Assembly: GCF_038900055.1 (NCBI RefSeq)
Contig: NZ_JBBMQM010000001.1
Span: 3,410,001-3,474,000 of the forward strand
Direction: 5' to 3'
Length of the DNA stretch: 64,000 nt
DNA from: Henriciella sp. AS95
GTDB taxonomy: Bacteria > Pseudomonadota > Alphaproteobacteria > Caulobacterales > Hyphomonadaceae
Positions 51,252-60,781 of this stretch are shown here, piece after piece. A program made the translations under genes and the position numbers. The notes under the pieces were generated by a model, which was given only the letters and a program-made list of their open reading frames with translations, made no database searches and had not been told where the DNA came from. The number at the start of each line of letters is the position of its first letter. Within the stretch, counting starts at the first letter, position 1.

Positions 51252-52046
51252 ATGACACAACACACCAGACGCCATAATCGGTCCGCCCCAAGCCTGTTTG
51301 CCGGCCTCGCCCTCCTCTTGGCATCACCTGCCGCATTTGCCCAGACCGCCGGCGCGTCAGACGACGCCTGGATGGACATCCTCGAGACCTATGTCCACGA
51401 GAGCGAGGATGGCATCAACCGTGTCGACTACGGCGCTCTGAAGGCCAACGCCGCCGATGTCAGCAAGCTCGACGCCTATATCGAACAGTTTGCCGATCTC
51501 GATATCGATGCCCTGCCCCGCGACGAGCAATTCGCCAGCTGGGCCAATCTCTATAACGCCGTCACCGTTCGCTATATTGTCCGGAAGTATCCCACCTCCA
51601 CCATCAAGCCATGGTACTCATCCGGCCCATGGAAGACGATCAAGGTGATGGCAGACGGCCGTGAGGTCTCGCTCGACGCCATTGAGCATGAAATCCTCCG
51701 CGCCCAATGGGAAGGCGACCCGCGCCTGCATTATGCCATCAACTGCGCCTCGCTCGGCTGTCCGAACCTCATGGACCGGCCCTGGGAGGCAGAAACCCTG
51801 GACGAGGACCTCAATGCCGCCGCCCGCGCCTATATCAACCATCCTCGCGGCGTCAGCGTCACCGGAAATGGCCTTCGTGTGTCCTCGATCTATGACTGGT
51901 TCAAATCTGACTTCGGCGGCACCGACGCGCAGGTGATCGACCACTTCCTCATCTATGCAGACCCTGACCTTGCGAGACAGATTGAAGCCAACCCCGACAT
52001 TCGCGGATATGGCTATAACTGGTCGCTCAACGATACCTCAAAATAA
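51252..52046 (+). CDS. Exported DUF547 protein
   Basis: 264 residues from ATG 51252. Signal peptide ends AAFAQ (about 1-31). DUF547 motifs: QFASWANLYNAVTVRYIV, HEILRAQWEGDPRLHYAINC, SLGCPNLMDRPW, and IYDWFKSDFGG. A cysteine-His arrangement in this family suggests a transglutaminase-like fold, but activity is unproven. It opens a cluster with TVP38 and MerA-like genes. Confidence 0.9.
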   Translation: MTQHTRRHNRSAPSLFAGLALLLASPAAFAQTAGASDDAWMDILETYVHESEDGINRVDYGALKANAADVSKLDAYIEQFADLDIDALPRDEQFASWANLYNAVTVRYIVRKYPTSTIKPWYSSGPWKTIKVMADGREVSLDAIEHEILRAQWEGDPRLHYAINCASLGCPNLMDRPWEAETLDEDLNAAARAYINHPRGVSVTGNGLRVSSIYDWFKSDFGGTDAQVIDHFLIYADPDLARQIEANPDIRGYGYNWSLNDTSK

Positions 52047-52088
52047 GCCAGACGCACTGGCACACACGCCAAGAAGGAACCGGACCCA

Positions 52089-52847
52089 ATGTCCGAAACA
52101 GTCACCGCCCAGCCGGAACAGACCAGTCGATCCCTCTGGATCCGGCTCTGGCCGCTTTACGTCATTGTTGCGGGCCTCGTTGCAGCCTGGGCTTTCGGCC
52201 TGTTCGACTATCTCTCAGTAGAAACGCTGCGCGAACAGAACGCCACGCTGCAGGCCTTTGTGGCAGAGAATCTCATCCTCGCTTTTGCGATTTATATCGC
52301 CGTCTATGCGCTCGCGACCCTGTTCATGCTGCCCGGCGCCCTCTGGGTCACCATTGCCGGTGGCCTGCTCTTCGGCCTCGTCGGCGGATCGATCGCAACG
52401 GTCATCGGCGCGACGCTCGGTGCCAGCCTGCTGTTTCTCGCGGCCAAGACGTCGCTCGGCAGAATCCTGCGCGACAAGGCGGGCAGCTTCGTGAAAAAAA
52501 TGGAGGCCGGCTTCAATGAAAACGCCATCTCCTACATGTTCGCGCTGCGCCTGCTGCCCGTCGTACCCTTCCCCGTTGCCAACATCGCGCCGGCCCTGCT
52601 CGGCGCTAAATACAGGGATTTTCTGCTGACGACGGCACTCGGCATCATTCCAGGCGTTGTGGCCTATACATGGATCGGAGCGAGCCTCGGGGCGACCTTC
52701 GATGCAGGCGAGACGCAATCCCTGTTCGATGTGATCGGGAATTTCTTCCCGGCCTTCCTCGCGCTCGGCGCGGTTGCTCTTCTGCCTGTGGCCTACAAGA
52801 AATTCTTCGGCCGAAAGGCCGCACAGCTAGAGAAAGCCGCTCAGTGA
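52089..52847 (+). CDS. TVP38/TMEM64 (DedA superfamily) membrane protein
   Basis: 252 residues with about six membrane spans. Family signature: TLFMLPGALWVTIAGGLLFG and the second half RLLPVVPFPVANIAPALLG. These proteins are thought to be lipid scramblases or transporters. AAGGA upstream. The stop overlaps the start of the next gene by GTGA. Confidence 0.93.
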   Translation: MSETVTAQPEQTSRSLWIRLWPLYVIVAGLVAAWAFGLFDYLSVETLREQNATLQAFVAENLILAFAIYIAVYALATLFMLPGALWVTIAGGLLFGLVGGSIATVIGATLGASLLFLAAKTSLGRILRDKAGSFVKKMEAGFNENAISYMFALRLLPVVPFPVANIAPALLGAKYRDFLLTTALGIIPGVVAYTWIGASLGATFDAGETQSLFDVIGNFFPAFLALGAVALLPVAYKKFFGRKAAQLEKAAQ

Positions 52848-54283
52848 CAACAGACTCGCCAAACCACTTGAAAGCAGACCTCGTCGTGATCGGCGCCGGC
52901 TCGGCCGGACTCTCGGCGGCCGCTGGAGCCGCCATGCTCGGCCTCGACGTCGTCCTGTTTGAGAAAGGCGAATTGGGCGGTGACTGCCTGAACTCCGGCT
53001 GCGTGCCCTCCAAGGCGCTGCTATCGGCTGCCAAATATGCCGCCGCTGCGCGCGAAAGCAGCAAATATGGCATCACAACCGTTGAACCGGTCACTCACTG
53101 GCCGAGCGTCCAGCAACATATCCGCAAAGCCATAGACACGATCGCGCCCGTCGACAGCCAGGAGCGGTTCGAAGGCCTGGGTGTCAACGTCATCCGCGAA
53201 CACGCACACTTCACCAACCCCAACACGGTCGCCTCTGAAAGCACCATCGTTCAGGCGCGCCGGATCATCATCGCGACCGGGTCTGTTCCGGCCATTCCGC
53301 CCATTCCGGGCCTCGATACGGTCGATTATCTCACCAATGAAACCATCTTCTGGACGAGAGAACTGCCGGACCATCTCCTCATTCTTGGGGCGGGCCCCAT
53401 CGGAATGGAGATGGCGCAGGCTTTCAGGCGGCTTGGCTCGGCCGTCACCGTCATCGAAATGGACAAGGCGCTGGCCCGGTCTGACAGCGAGCATGCAGAG
53501 ATCGCCACCGCAGCCCTGCGCGACGAAGGCGTCACCATTCTCGAGAAACACAAGGCTGTTGCCGTATCAAAGGCCAACGGGACAATTTCCGTCGAGGTCG
53601 AAGACGAAAGCGGGCGCAAGACTGTGACGGGCTCGCACTTGCTCGTCGCGACCGGCCGCAAGTCCGTTACCGATGGCCTCGCGCTTGAAGCGGGCGATGT
53701 CGAAACCGACCGTCAGGGCATTCTGGTCACTGACAAGCTGCGCTCTGTTTCGAACAAGCACGTCTGGGTCCTTGGCGACGTCGCCGGCAAGGGACAGTTC
53801 ACGCATCTGGCCGGTTGGCACGGCTCTGTCTTCATTCGCCGGGCGCTGTTCAAGCAGGGCAGCAAATCATCTTCGCTGCCCCTCCCCGCCGTGACCTATA
53901 CCTCCCCAGAGGTCGCCCAGCTCGCCATGACAGAGGACGAAGCGCGCGCCGAATATGGCGACGATATCGATGTCTCCCGCTTCGGGTTCGATGAGAATGA
54001 CCGCGCCATCGCCGAAGGCAAAACCAAGGGCGAATGCAAGCTCATCATCCGCAAAGGCAAACTTGTCGGGGCGTCCGTGGTTGGCGAAGGCGCTGGCGAT
54101 ATCATTCAGCTGGCCACCTATGCCATGTCCAATGGCATGAAGGTCCAGTCCTTAACCAACTTCATCTCCCCCTATCCGACGCGGACCGAAGTCGTGAAAC
54201 GGGCGGCCAGCGCTCACTTTACCGACACCGTCTTCGGCAAGCCCGCCCGGATGCTTGTCAGCTTGCTTCAGCGCATTCCTTAA
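52844..54283 (+). CDS. MerA-like FAD/pyridine-nucleotide disulphide oxidoreductase
   Basis: 479 residues from GTG 52844 (overlaps TVP38 stop). FAD-binding VVIGAGSAGLSAAAGAAML, redox-active disulphide GGDCLNSGCVPSK, NAD(P)-binding LILGAGPIGMEMAQAF and FAD motif VWVLGDVAG. In place of the HPTxSE of lipoamide dehydrogenase the C terminus has SPYPTRTEVVKRAA, lacking the catalytic His. Such variants linked to TVP38 are widespread, and their substrate is not known. It is not a mercury reductase on this evidence, since the N-terminal metal-binding domain is absent. Confidence 0.9.
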   Translation: MTTDSPNHLKADLVVIGAGSAGLSAAAGAAMLGLDVVLFEKGELGGDCLNSGCVPSKALLSAAKYAAAARESSKYGITTVEPVTHWPSVQQHIRKAIDTIAPVDSQERFEGLGVNVIREHAHFTNPNTVASESTIVQARRIIIATGSVPAIPPIPGLDTVDYLTNETIFWTRELPDHLLILGAGPIGMEMAQAFRRLGSAVTVIEMDKALARSDSEHAEIATAALRDEGVTILEKHKAVAVSKANGTISVEVEDESGRKTVTGSHLLVATGRKSVTDGLALEAGDVETDRQGILVTDKLRSVSNKHVWVLGDVAGKGQFTHLAGWHGSVFIRRALFKQGSKSSSLPLPAVTYTSPEVAQLAMTEDEARAEYGDDIDVSRFGFDENDRAIAEGKTKGECKLIIRKGKLVGASVVGEGAGDIIQLATYAMSNGMKVQSLTNFISPYPTRTEVVKRAASAHFTDTVFGKPARMLVSLLQRIP

Positions 54284-54298
54284 CCTATCTCCCAGCCA

Positions 54299-55696
54299 GT
54301 GGCTGACGCGGCGAAACCTTCTTCCGGCAGGAGCCGGTCCGGCCTGTTCGACAGCCTGTCGGTCAGGCTGTTTCTCGTCACCATGGCTGCCATTCTCGTC
54401 GTCGAGTTCCTGGTCTTCCTGCCCAGCGCTGCCAATTACCGCGCCAACTGGCTCGATCAGCGGGTTCAGGCTGCCCGCATCGCGGCGCTGTCGCTTGAGG
54501 CCGCGCCCAGCCGGATGGTGTCAGAAGAGCTTTCCGAAGACCTGTTGATGCGGGCCGAAGTCCTCGCTGTCGCCGAGCTCAGCGATGACATGCGAGAGCA
54601 GATCCTGCCGCCCGCCATGCCGCTGTCGGGCACCATGAAGACCGTCGATCTCATGGAAGAAGGCATGATGGGTTCGATCATGCAGACCCTGGATACCTAT
54701 CGCGCCGAAGACGGCCGCCTGCTGATCGTTCGGGCTATGGGCTCAGCGCCCGGCCGCACGCTTGAGATCGTCTTGCCTGAAGCGCCGCTGAAAGAAGGCC
54801 TCAGCAACTTTGGCTGGCGTGTGTTCTGGCTGTCGCTCCTGATATCCCTGACAGCTGGCGGGCTGATCTACCTCCTGCTCTTCCTGCTTGTGGTTCGCCC
54901 GATGCAGCGCGTGACCGCGTCCGTCATTCGTTTTCGTGAAGACCCGGGAAGCTGGACCAAGCGCCTGTCGACGACCAGCCGCAAGGACGAGATTGGCCGC
55001 GCGCAGAACGCTCTGGCCGATATGGAAAGCGCCGTGTCCGATACGTTCCGCCAGCGTGAACGGCTCGCCCAGCTCGGCGAGGCCGTCGCCAAGATCAATC
55101 ACGATTTGCGCAACTCCCTTGCGACCGCGCAGATCGCCTCTGACGCGCTTTCAACATCCAATGACCCGCGCGTCCAACGGGCCGCCCCTCGCCTCGAACG
55201 CGCCCTTGAGCGTGCCATCAAGCTGGCCAGCGAGACCTTGAAGTATGGGCGCTCCACCACGCCAGCCGCGCGCCTGCAGCCCGTCCTGCTCCATCAGGCC
55301 ATTGAAGAAGCCGCCCGGGAGGCCCTGCCCGGCGATGACCGCATCGCCTTTACCAACGAGACCGACCCGGCGATCACCATCAAAGCCGATCCGGACCACC
55401 TCCACCGTATCGCCGCCAACCTCATCCGCAACGCCGCCGAGGCCATGCCCGAAGGGGGCGCGCTCAAGGTGAGCGGCGCGGATCGTCAGATCGATTTTGC
55501 CGATACAGGCCCCGGCTTGTCAGACAAGGCTGAGTCAAACCTCTTCAAACCTTTTACCGGCACGACCCGCAAGGATGGCTCAGGCCTTGGCCTTGCCCTG
55601 TCGCGAGACTTGGCCCGCTCCATGGGCGGAGACCTTACGCTTCAGCGGACAGGACCTGACGGCACCGTCTTCCGGCTCACCCTGCCTGAGGACTGA
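54299..55696 (+). CDS. Membrane sensor histidine kinase (orphan)
   Basis: 465 residues, GTG start. Two spans (about 22-42 and 173-198) frame a ~130-residue periplasmic sensor; HAMP follows (about 199-250). H-box AVAKINHDLRNSLATAQ (H268), N-box IAANLIRNAAEAM, G1 DTGPGLS and G2 GSGLGLALSRDL. The HDLRN form is that of NtrB-like kinases. No response regulator is adjacent. It starts 15 bp after the MerA-like gene, so may be co-transcribed. Confidence 0.92.
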   Translation: MADAAKPSSGRSRSGLFDSLSVRLFLVTMAAILVVEFLVFLPSAANYRANWLDQRVQAARIAALSLEAAPSRMVSEELSEDLLMRAEVLAVAELSDDMREQILPPAMPLSGTMKTVDLMEEGMMGSIMQTLDTYRAEDGRLLIVRAMGSAPGRTLEIVLPEAPLKEGLSNFGWRVFWLSLLISLTAGGLIYLLLFLLVVRPMQRVTASVIRFREDPGSWTKRLSTTSRKDEIGRAQNALADMESAVSDTFRQRERLAQLGEAVAKINHDLRNSLATAQIASDALSTSNDPRVQRAAPRLERALERAIKLASETLKYGRSTTPAARLQPVLLHQAIEEAAREALPGDDRIAFTNETDPAITIKADPDHLHRIAANLIRNAAEAMPEGGALKVSGADRQIDFADTGPGLSDKAESNLFKPFTGTTRKDGSGLGLALSRDLARSMGGDLTLQRTGPDGTVFRLTLPED

Positions 55697-55711
55697 GGCT
55701 GAAAGCTGAGC

Positions 55712-57508
55712 CTATTCCTCCAGCGGTTTGGCAACACCCTCTCGGCGCGGATCTGCCCCGCCCTCCAGGTAATTGCTGCGCACGACAATAACGTGCAGCC
55801 CGGAATTTTCGCCCGTACGCTCTTCGACAATATAGCCCATGGCGTCCAGCGTTGCGGCCCATTCTTCACCCTTCGGAACGTCGACTTCCACACCGACCGT
55901 CTGGCCACGCGCAATCACGTTAGGAAGATTGATCGCCTCCTGCGCCGATAGCCCCCACTTCAGCACGCCAATCAGCGTCTTGGAGACATAAGCCACAATG
56001 GAATTGCCGCCCGGCGAACCGGTCACCATCAACAGCTCGCCATTCTCATCAAAGACGATCGTTGGCGACATGGATGACCGCGGGCGTTTTCCCCCATCAG
56101 GGGCATTGGCGACGAGCTGGTTATTGATGCGTGGCTGGCGGGAGAAGTCTGTCAGCTGGTTGTTCAGCAAATAGCCGTTGACCATCCGTGAATTGCCAAA
56201 GGCGGACTCCACAGTGGCCGTCATCGAGACCGCATTGCCATACTGGTCGACAATGGAAATGTGCGTCGTGCCCGGCGTCTCCTCGGTCATGTCGCGGCCC
56301 CACATATCGATCATCGGGCCACGGCCAAGCACTTCGCCAGGATCGCCCGGTTGCGGCGTCGCATCCAGCGCAAAGGCCTGCGCCGCCCGCGCATCGAGAT
56401 ATTTCGGGTTGATCAGGTCTTCGGTCGGTACCTTCACGAAGTCGGCATCGGCCACATAATGGTCCCGGTCAGCATAGGTGAGACGTTGGGCCTCGACCCA
56501 GGCCATCAGCACATCTTCTTCGGCCAGGTCGCCGTCCCAAGGCAGCGAGCGTTCATACAGGCCGAAGATCATGTTCTGCGTAACCCCGCCCGAACTTGGC
56601 GGCGGCGCAGAGCAGATGCGAACCGCTTCGTGGTCACCGCAGACGGCCGGGTGAAGCTTCACCTTATAGTCAGCGAGGTCGGCCAGCGTCATCGCGCCCG
56701 GGATCGGCTCACTGGACACAGCCGCCACAATGGCTTCAGCGTTCGCGCCCTTGTAGAAACTGTCCGATCCATCCTTCGCAAGCGCCGACAGAGTGGCGGC
56801 ATAGTCAGGATTGGTCCGCGCCGTTCCGACGGTCAGCGGCTGGCCATTGGGATAGAAATAGGCTGCGCTTGCCGGGTCGACATCAAGCCGCACCGCTTCG
56901 CGCAGGCGCTCATTCGCGAGCAGGCCGGCCAGACGGGGCGACACTTCAAAACCTTCAGTCGCGAGGTCTATCGCCGGCTGAAACACGCTCGCCCAGTCAG
57001 CCCGGCCATACATCTCATGCGCCGACTCATACAGTTTCGGCATGCCGGGAACACCGGTCGAGCGACCGGACTGCCAGGCGGTGACATAAGGCATCACACT
57101 GCCATCCTGCATGAACAGGTTTTCGTCTGCAGCCGCCGGGGCCGTCTCGCGCCCGTCAAAAACGGTCAGCTCGTCTGCGTCATGGTCGTAATAGACCATG
57201 AAAGCCCCGCCGCCGATGCCGGAGCTTTGCGGCTCGACCAGGCCCAGCACAGTATGGACGGCGATCGCCGCATCGATCGCATTGCCGCCTTCGCTGAGGA
57301 TCTTGAGGCCAGCATCGACCGCTCGCGGGTCCGCCGCCGCCACCATGGCGCCTTTCGTCCAGGCCGGACGGTCAGCCACCTCGGCCGTTTCGACAATTTC
57401 AGTGTCCGCTGCGTTTGGCTCTGCGGCATCAGTGGCGACCGGCGATGAAGGCTGGCAGGCTGCAAACGCAAGCGGTGCGGCCCAGACTGAGAGGTATTTC
57501 AATTTCAT
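55712..57508 (-). CDS. ggt: Gamma-glutamyltransferase lipoprotein
   Basis: 598 residues. Lipobox AFAAC gives C18. The autocatalytic cleavage site is PGTTHISIVDQYGN, where the first Thr after the GT becomes the N-terminal nucleophile; the small subunit has GSPGGNSI. SSGIGGGAFM at the start of the large subunit binds the glutamyl part. It cleaves glutathione and transfers the glutamyl group. Preceded by a small exported protein gene with ATGA overlap. Confidence 0.95.
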   Translation of the reverse strand: MKLKYLSVWAAPLAFAACQPSSPVATDAAEPNAADTEIVETAEVADRPAWTKGAMVAAADPRAVDAGLKILSEGGNAIDAAIAVHTVLGLVEPQSSGIGGGAFMVYYDHDADELTVFDGRETAPAAADENLFMQDGSVMPYVTAWQSGRSTGVPGMPKLYESAHEMYGRADWASVFQPAIDLATEGFEVSPRLAGLLANERLREAVRLDVDPASAAYFYPNGQPLTVGTARTNPDYAATLSALAKDGSDSFYKGANAEAIVAAVSSEPIPGAMTLADLADYKVKLHPAVCGDHEAVRICSAPPPSSGGVTQNMIFGLYERSLPWDGDLAEEDVLMAWVEAQRLTYADRDHYVADADFVKVPTEDLINPKYLDARAAQAFALDATPQPGDPGEVLGRGPMIDMWGRDMTEETPGTTHISIVDQYGNAVSMTATVESAFGNSRMVNGYLLNNQLTDFSRQPRINNQLVANAPDGGKRPRSSMSPTIVFDENGELLMVTGSPGGNSIVAYVSKTLIGVLKWGLSAQEAINLPNVIARGQTVGVEVDVPKGEEWAATLDAMGYIVEERTGENSGLHVIVVRSNYLEGGADPRREGVAKPLEE

Positions 57509-57774
57509 TCGGATGCTTCAGCCTCGTCCTGATCGTCTGATGTTGGGTCTATCGCGGTCTTCGGGTTTGCAGCGATAAAGGCTTTGATTTCGTCGATATT
57601 CGCCCTGACGCAAGTGTCGATTGCCGCTGTGTCGCCGACTTCGGCATCGGCAAGGCACGCCTCGAGGCCCGGCATCTCGGCGCTATCGCCAGAGACGGCG
57701 ACCTGCGCAAATGCTGGAGACGCGGCAGCCGCAAACAGAGCAAGCGCTACAGTCTGGCGAAGAGTCGGTTTCAT
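57505..57774 (-). CDS. Small exported protein upstream of ggt
   Basis: 89 residues from ATG 57774 (a GTG at 57777 is in frame). Signal peptide ends SPAFAQ; the mature ~65 residues hold two Cys (EACL, DTCV) in an acidic helical context. Its stop overlaps ggt (ATGA), so they are co-translated. Unknown role. Confidence 0.72.
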   Translation of the reverse strand: MKPTLRQTVALALFAAAASPAFAQVAVSGDSAEMPGLEACLADAEVGDTAAIDTCVRANIDEIKAFIAANPKTAIDPTSDDQDEAEASE

Positions 57775-57853
57775 CACATCTGCATCCCTGATGACCTTGG
57801 CGGAGGGTTTGCTTCACCCTACAAGCGGCTGCAACAAATAAAAGGATGGATGT

Positions 57854-58846
57854 ATGTCACGACCGGGACCCCGAAACCTGATCACCGATGTGGATGGTAT
57901 TCAGGTTGGAAATGCCGAAGACTTTGAGGCGCTGACCGGCACGACCGTCATTCTGGCTGACAAACCTGTGACCGCAGCCTGCGCTGTCGCTGGCGGTGGT
58001 CCCGGTACGCGTGAGACGGACCTGCTTCGCGCCGACACCATGGTTGAGCAGGTTGACGCGGTCGTCCTGTCCGGTGGCAGCGCCTATGGCCTCGCTGCAG
58101 CGGATGGCGTAACAGCGCGCCTCGGTGCCATGGGCCGCGGCTATGGACTGAAAGACCTGCCGGGCGTGCCGAAGACTCCCATCGTCCCGTCCGCAATCCT
58201 TTATGACCTCGCCAATGGCGGCAAGAAGGACTGGGGCCAGACCCCGCCCTATCGCCAGCTCGGCGAAGAAGCGTTCGAGAATCACAACAAGCATTTCGGG
58301 CTCGGCAATGTCGGCTGCGGCATCGGCGCCAATGCGGGCGCGCATGCGGGCGGGCTCGGCTCGGCCTCGCTGATCACCAATGACGGGATCACCATGGGCG
58401 CCGTCGCTGGCGTCAACTGTTTCGGCTCGGTCTTCATGCCAGAGACGACCTGCTTCTGGGCCTGGCCCTTCGAGATCGGCAACGAGTTTGGCGGTCACCG
58501 CCCCCCTGCGGACTATCAGTGCGACCCCGAAGAATGGGGCGACGCGAAAATGAACCCGCAGATCGGCCAGAACACCACGATTGCCTGCATCGCGACCGAT
58601 GTCGCCTTGACCCCGGCGCAGGCCCACCGCGTCGCGCAGATGGCCCTGTCAGGGTTTTCCCGCGCCATCCGGCCCGTGTTCGCCCCATTCGACGGGGATG
58701 CGCTCTTCGTGATCTCAACTGGCAAGATTCCACTCGAAGATCCGACACCCATCGCGCTGACGCGGGTCGGGGAACTGGCAGCGTCCACCCTTGCCCGCGC
58801 CATCGCACGCGGGGTATATGAAGCTGATCAGAAGGTTACAGCATAA
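57854..58846 (+). CDS. P1 family (DmpA/S58) aminopeptidase
   Basis: 330 residues. N-terminal [43 protein letters not shown] and the nucleophile region [13 protein letters not shown] (autoproteolysis before the Thr/Ser) are those of the DmpA-type N-terminal nucleophile peptidases. Substrates may be D- or beta-aminopeptides. AAGGAT precedes ATG. Confidence 0.92.
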   Translation: MSRPGPRNLITDVDGIQVGNAEDFEALTGTTVILADKPVTAACAVAGGGPGTRETDLLRADTMVEQVDAVVLSGGSAYGLAAADGVTARLGAMGRGYGLKDLPGVPKTPIVPSAILYDLANGGKKDWGQTPPYRQLGEEAFENHNKHFGLGNVGCGIGANAGAHAGGLGSASLITNDGITMGAVAGVNCFGSVFMPETTCFWAWPFEIGNEFGGHRPPADYQCDPEEWGDAKMNPQIGQNTTIACIATDVALTPAQAHRVAQMALSGFSRAIRPVFAPFDGDALFVISTGKIPLEDPTPIALTRVGELAASTLARAIARGVYEADQKVTA

Positions 58847-58898
58847 GCGCTTGCATCCTCATGCGCGCGCCGCTATGTGTCCGCCCTCGCAACGGTTT

Positions 58899-58975
58899 GC
58901 ACCCGTAGCTCAGCTGGATAGAGCACCAGACTACGAATCTGGGGGTCAGAGGTTCGAATCCTCTCGGGTGTGCCA
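58899..58975 (+). tRNA. tRNA-Arg (ACG)
   Basis: 77 nt with encoded CCA. Acceptor GCACCCG with CGGGTGT (G1-U72 pair), D arm AGCTCAGCTGGATAGAGC, anticodon stem CCAGA/TCTGG with loop CTACGAA (anticodon ACG at 58933-58935), T arm AGAGGTTCGAATCCTCT. A T-run follows and would end transcription. Confidence 0.97.
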
Positions 58976-58995
58976 TTTTTCTTGAAAAGTGTAGG

Positions 58996-59244
58996 TCAGG
59001 CGTCGGTGCACAGCCGGTTTTTCGCTGTGCTTTTAAGTGATTTCAAACGGTCGATTGTGTCCTGGTACAGTGCATCGTCAGAATCAGACACGTCGTGTTC
59101 TTGCTGATACTTCGTCCAGCTTGCTTCGACTGCGGTAATTTCCTGTTCGACATCCTCAATATAGGCTTCGAGATCGGCGTTGGTATCAAGACCTGATGGC
59201 AGCCCGAAATGGCTGACATAGGCGCTACGTATAGTGAATTTCAT
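58996..59244 (-). CDS. Small acidic hypothetical protein next to tRNA-Arg
   Basis: 82 residues, start [20 protein letters not shown]. Helical, acidic middle ([20 protein letters not shown]), one Cys near the end. ATG 59244 has a weak SD. AT-richer than the core. Its place beside a tRNA gene fits an acquired element. Function unknown. Confidence 0.5.
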   Translation of the reverse strand: MKFTIRSAYVSHFGLPSGLDTNADLEAYIEDVEQEITAVEASWTKYQQEHDVSDSDDALYQDTIDRLKSLKSTAKNRLCTDA

Positions 59245-59391
59245 TCGGTGTTGTATTTCGCTTTTTTTCTTACCCGTGCAGTAAAAATATGCGTAACGAC
59301 ATCAACTGTTCCGAATTATTTCACAGGGACATGCTTTATATCGGTAGACGCAAGATTTAGATGAAATCTCTACCTGAAAGCGCAGTATTGC

Positions 59392-59880
59392 CTACACATC
59401 TTCACCCGGCGTAATGCGTGAAATGACATGCCGGATCGCCAGGAACAGGCGAACCACCGTGGCAACGAGCAGGGCGCAAACGACAACGGTCTGCGCAAAG
59501 ATCACCTCATACATGATGCGGTACCAGCCATCTGGCATCTTATCGAACTCACCGACCGGCAAGACCAGCATGAGCAGCAGGATCACCGCGCCGACAAGGC
59601 TGATCGTTGACAGCCACGCGACCTGCGAAATGCTCTTGTACACATCATAGTCGAAATCCGCTTCGGCCTGCCGCGTGAGCCCGAGAAGCGTCAGCATCAG
59701 GGCCAGCGTTGTCGCAGATGCGCCCGCAATGGCGGACCCGAGATACAGCCCCGTACCGGTAAGCGCCTGAATCAGATTCGTCGCTTCGGCTTCACTGTAA
59801 ATATTACCAATGGCGAACCGTGCGCCGATCCCGATCAGGATGATCAGGCCCGACATCAAGTATACAGAAATATTCTTCAA
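59392..59880 (-). CDS. Four-span membrane protein of unknown function
   Basis: 162 residues from TTG 59880, with GGAGG 5 bp upstream; the open frame continues to 60147 but that part is low-complexity. Membrane segments: about 5-24, 37-62, 83-104 and 126-148. Charged ends. Paired back-to-back with the following plus-strand gene. The family is not recognised. Confidence 0.65.
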   Translation of the reverse strand: MKNISVYLMSGLIILIGIGARFAIGNIYSEAEATNLIQALTGTGLYLGSAIAGASATTLALMLTLLGLTRQAEADFDYDVYKSISQVAWLSTISLVGAVILLLMLVLPVGEFDKMPDGWYRIMYEVIFAQTVVVCALLVATVVRLFLAIRHVISRITPGEDV

Positions 59881-60007
59881 TTCTTCCTCCCAGCATTCAT
59901 CCTCCTTCTTGAATGCCGGAACAGCAGGCGAAGTTCCTCCCTTCCTCCCTCCCTTTCTCCCAGGCCCCGAGCGGGCAACCCGCCTCTCGCTGACGCGTTC
60001 GTCATGT

Positions 60008-60703
60008 GTGGATGATAACGAGCTCGATAATCTTTCGCTGAGCAGCGAGACGACACGCATCGGAGACGCTGAAATCAGTGCGCTTCGCGAGCGCATCCTG
60101 GACAACGGCCTTTGCGCGCAGGACTTCCGCACCCTGCTCGACGGCAATCCAGGCGCCTTTCAGCGGATCTTCGGCGAGTGCGTGCTTTTGAAAATAGAGT
60201 TCGACGTCGCGCTCTTCGGCGAACACTCTCATCTGGTATTTGTGCCGCATCATGGCGAGCAGCCGGAAATTATCACGGGGTTTCCAAAACATGGAAAGCT
60301 CCGCGTGAACGGGCCAATCGAGTGGCATGGCAGCGTCCATTCCCCGCTCCGCAGGAAGGGTTCCCGCCAACGCGTTGGTGTGATCGCGGACCCGTTCTCC
60401 CATCAGGACTGGCTGCGGGTCAGCATACTGGCCCGAGCCATCGACGAGGCGCGCCTGAACTATAACTTCGTCACACAGAACTCGAACTCGGTCGTCGCGA
60501 CACTGGCCGACGCCGCCAATACAGGCTTTGTCGACCTGCCCGGAGGCGGCCTGAATCTTGGCTCAAGCAATCTGCTCTACGATGAATTGATGGGCGGATG
60601 GCAGTGGCCGCGCTTCCTCATTCGGGGCGGCACCTCTCATTCCGGCGCCGTCGCAAGCCCTGCGCCTCGAAGCCTGCCTGATGAAGCCCGCTCCAATGGC
60701 TGA
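60008..60703 (+). CDS. Hypothetical protein, possible permuted papain-like fold
   Basis: 231 residues from GTG 60008 (no SD; the frame is open from 59810, so the start is uncertain). The motif FVTQNSNSVVATLADAAN followed by PGGGLN and SNLLYDELMGG resembles papain-like toxins and amidases with Asn in place of the nucleophile Cys, and GPIEWHGS could hold a catalytic His. This is inference. Transcribed together with the following baeRF gene. Confidence 0.5.
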   Translation: MDDNELDNLSLSSETTRIGDAEISALRERILDNGLCAQDFRTLLDGNPGAFQRIFGECVLLKIEFDVALFGEHSHLVFVPHHGEQPEIITGFPKHGKLRVNGPIEWHGSVHSPLRRKGSRQRVGVIADPFSHQDWLRVSILARAIDEARLNYNFVTQNSNSVVATLADAANTGFVDLPGGGLNLGSSNLLYDELMGGWQWPRFLIRGGTSHSGAVASPAPRSLPDEARSNG

Positions 60704-60770
60704 CATGCTGCGGGAAAAAGCGGAACGTCAACGCGAACTGGCCGTTCTTTCTACAGACCTAGAAACCTGA
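60681..60770 (+). CDS. Tiny ORF before the baeRF gene
   Basis: ATG 60681 (or 60696) to TGA 60768-60770: 29 codons, MADMLREKAERQRELAVLST at the core, a charged helix. It starts inside the end of the previous gene and ends 1 bp before the baeRF SD AGGAGA. It may be a coupling leader peptide or a real small protein. Confidence 0.3.
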   Translation: MKPAPMADMLREKAERQRELAVLSTDLET

Positions 60771-60781
60771 AGGAGACGACC

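Noticed and set aside
52844-54283. Mercuric reductase assignment
   Set aside because: The redox disulphide is present, but no N-terminal metal-binding domain and no C-terminal Cys pair; the neighbours are TVP38 and DUF547, not mer genes.
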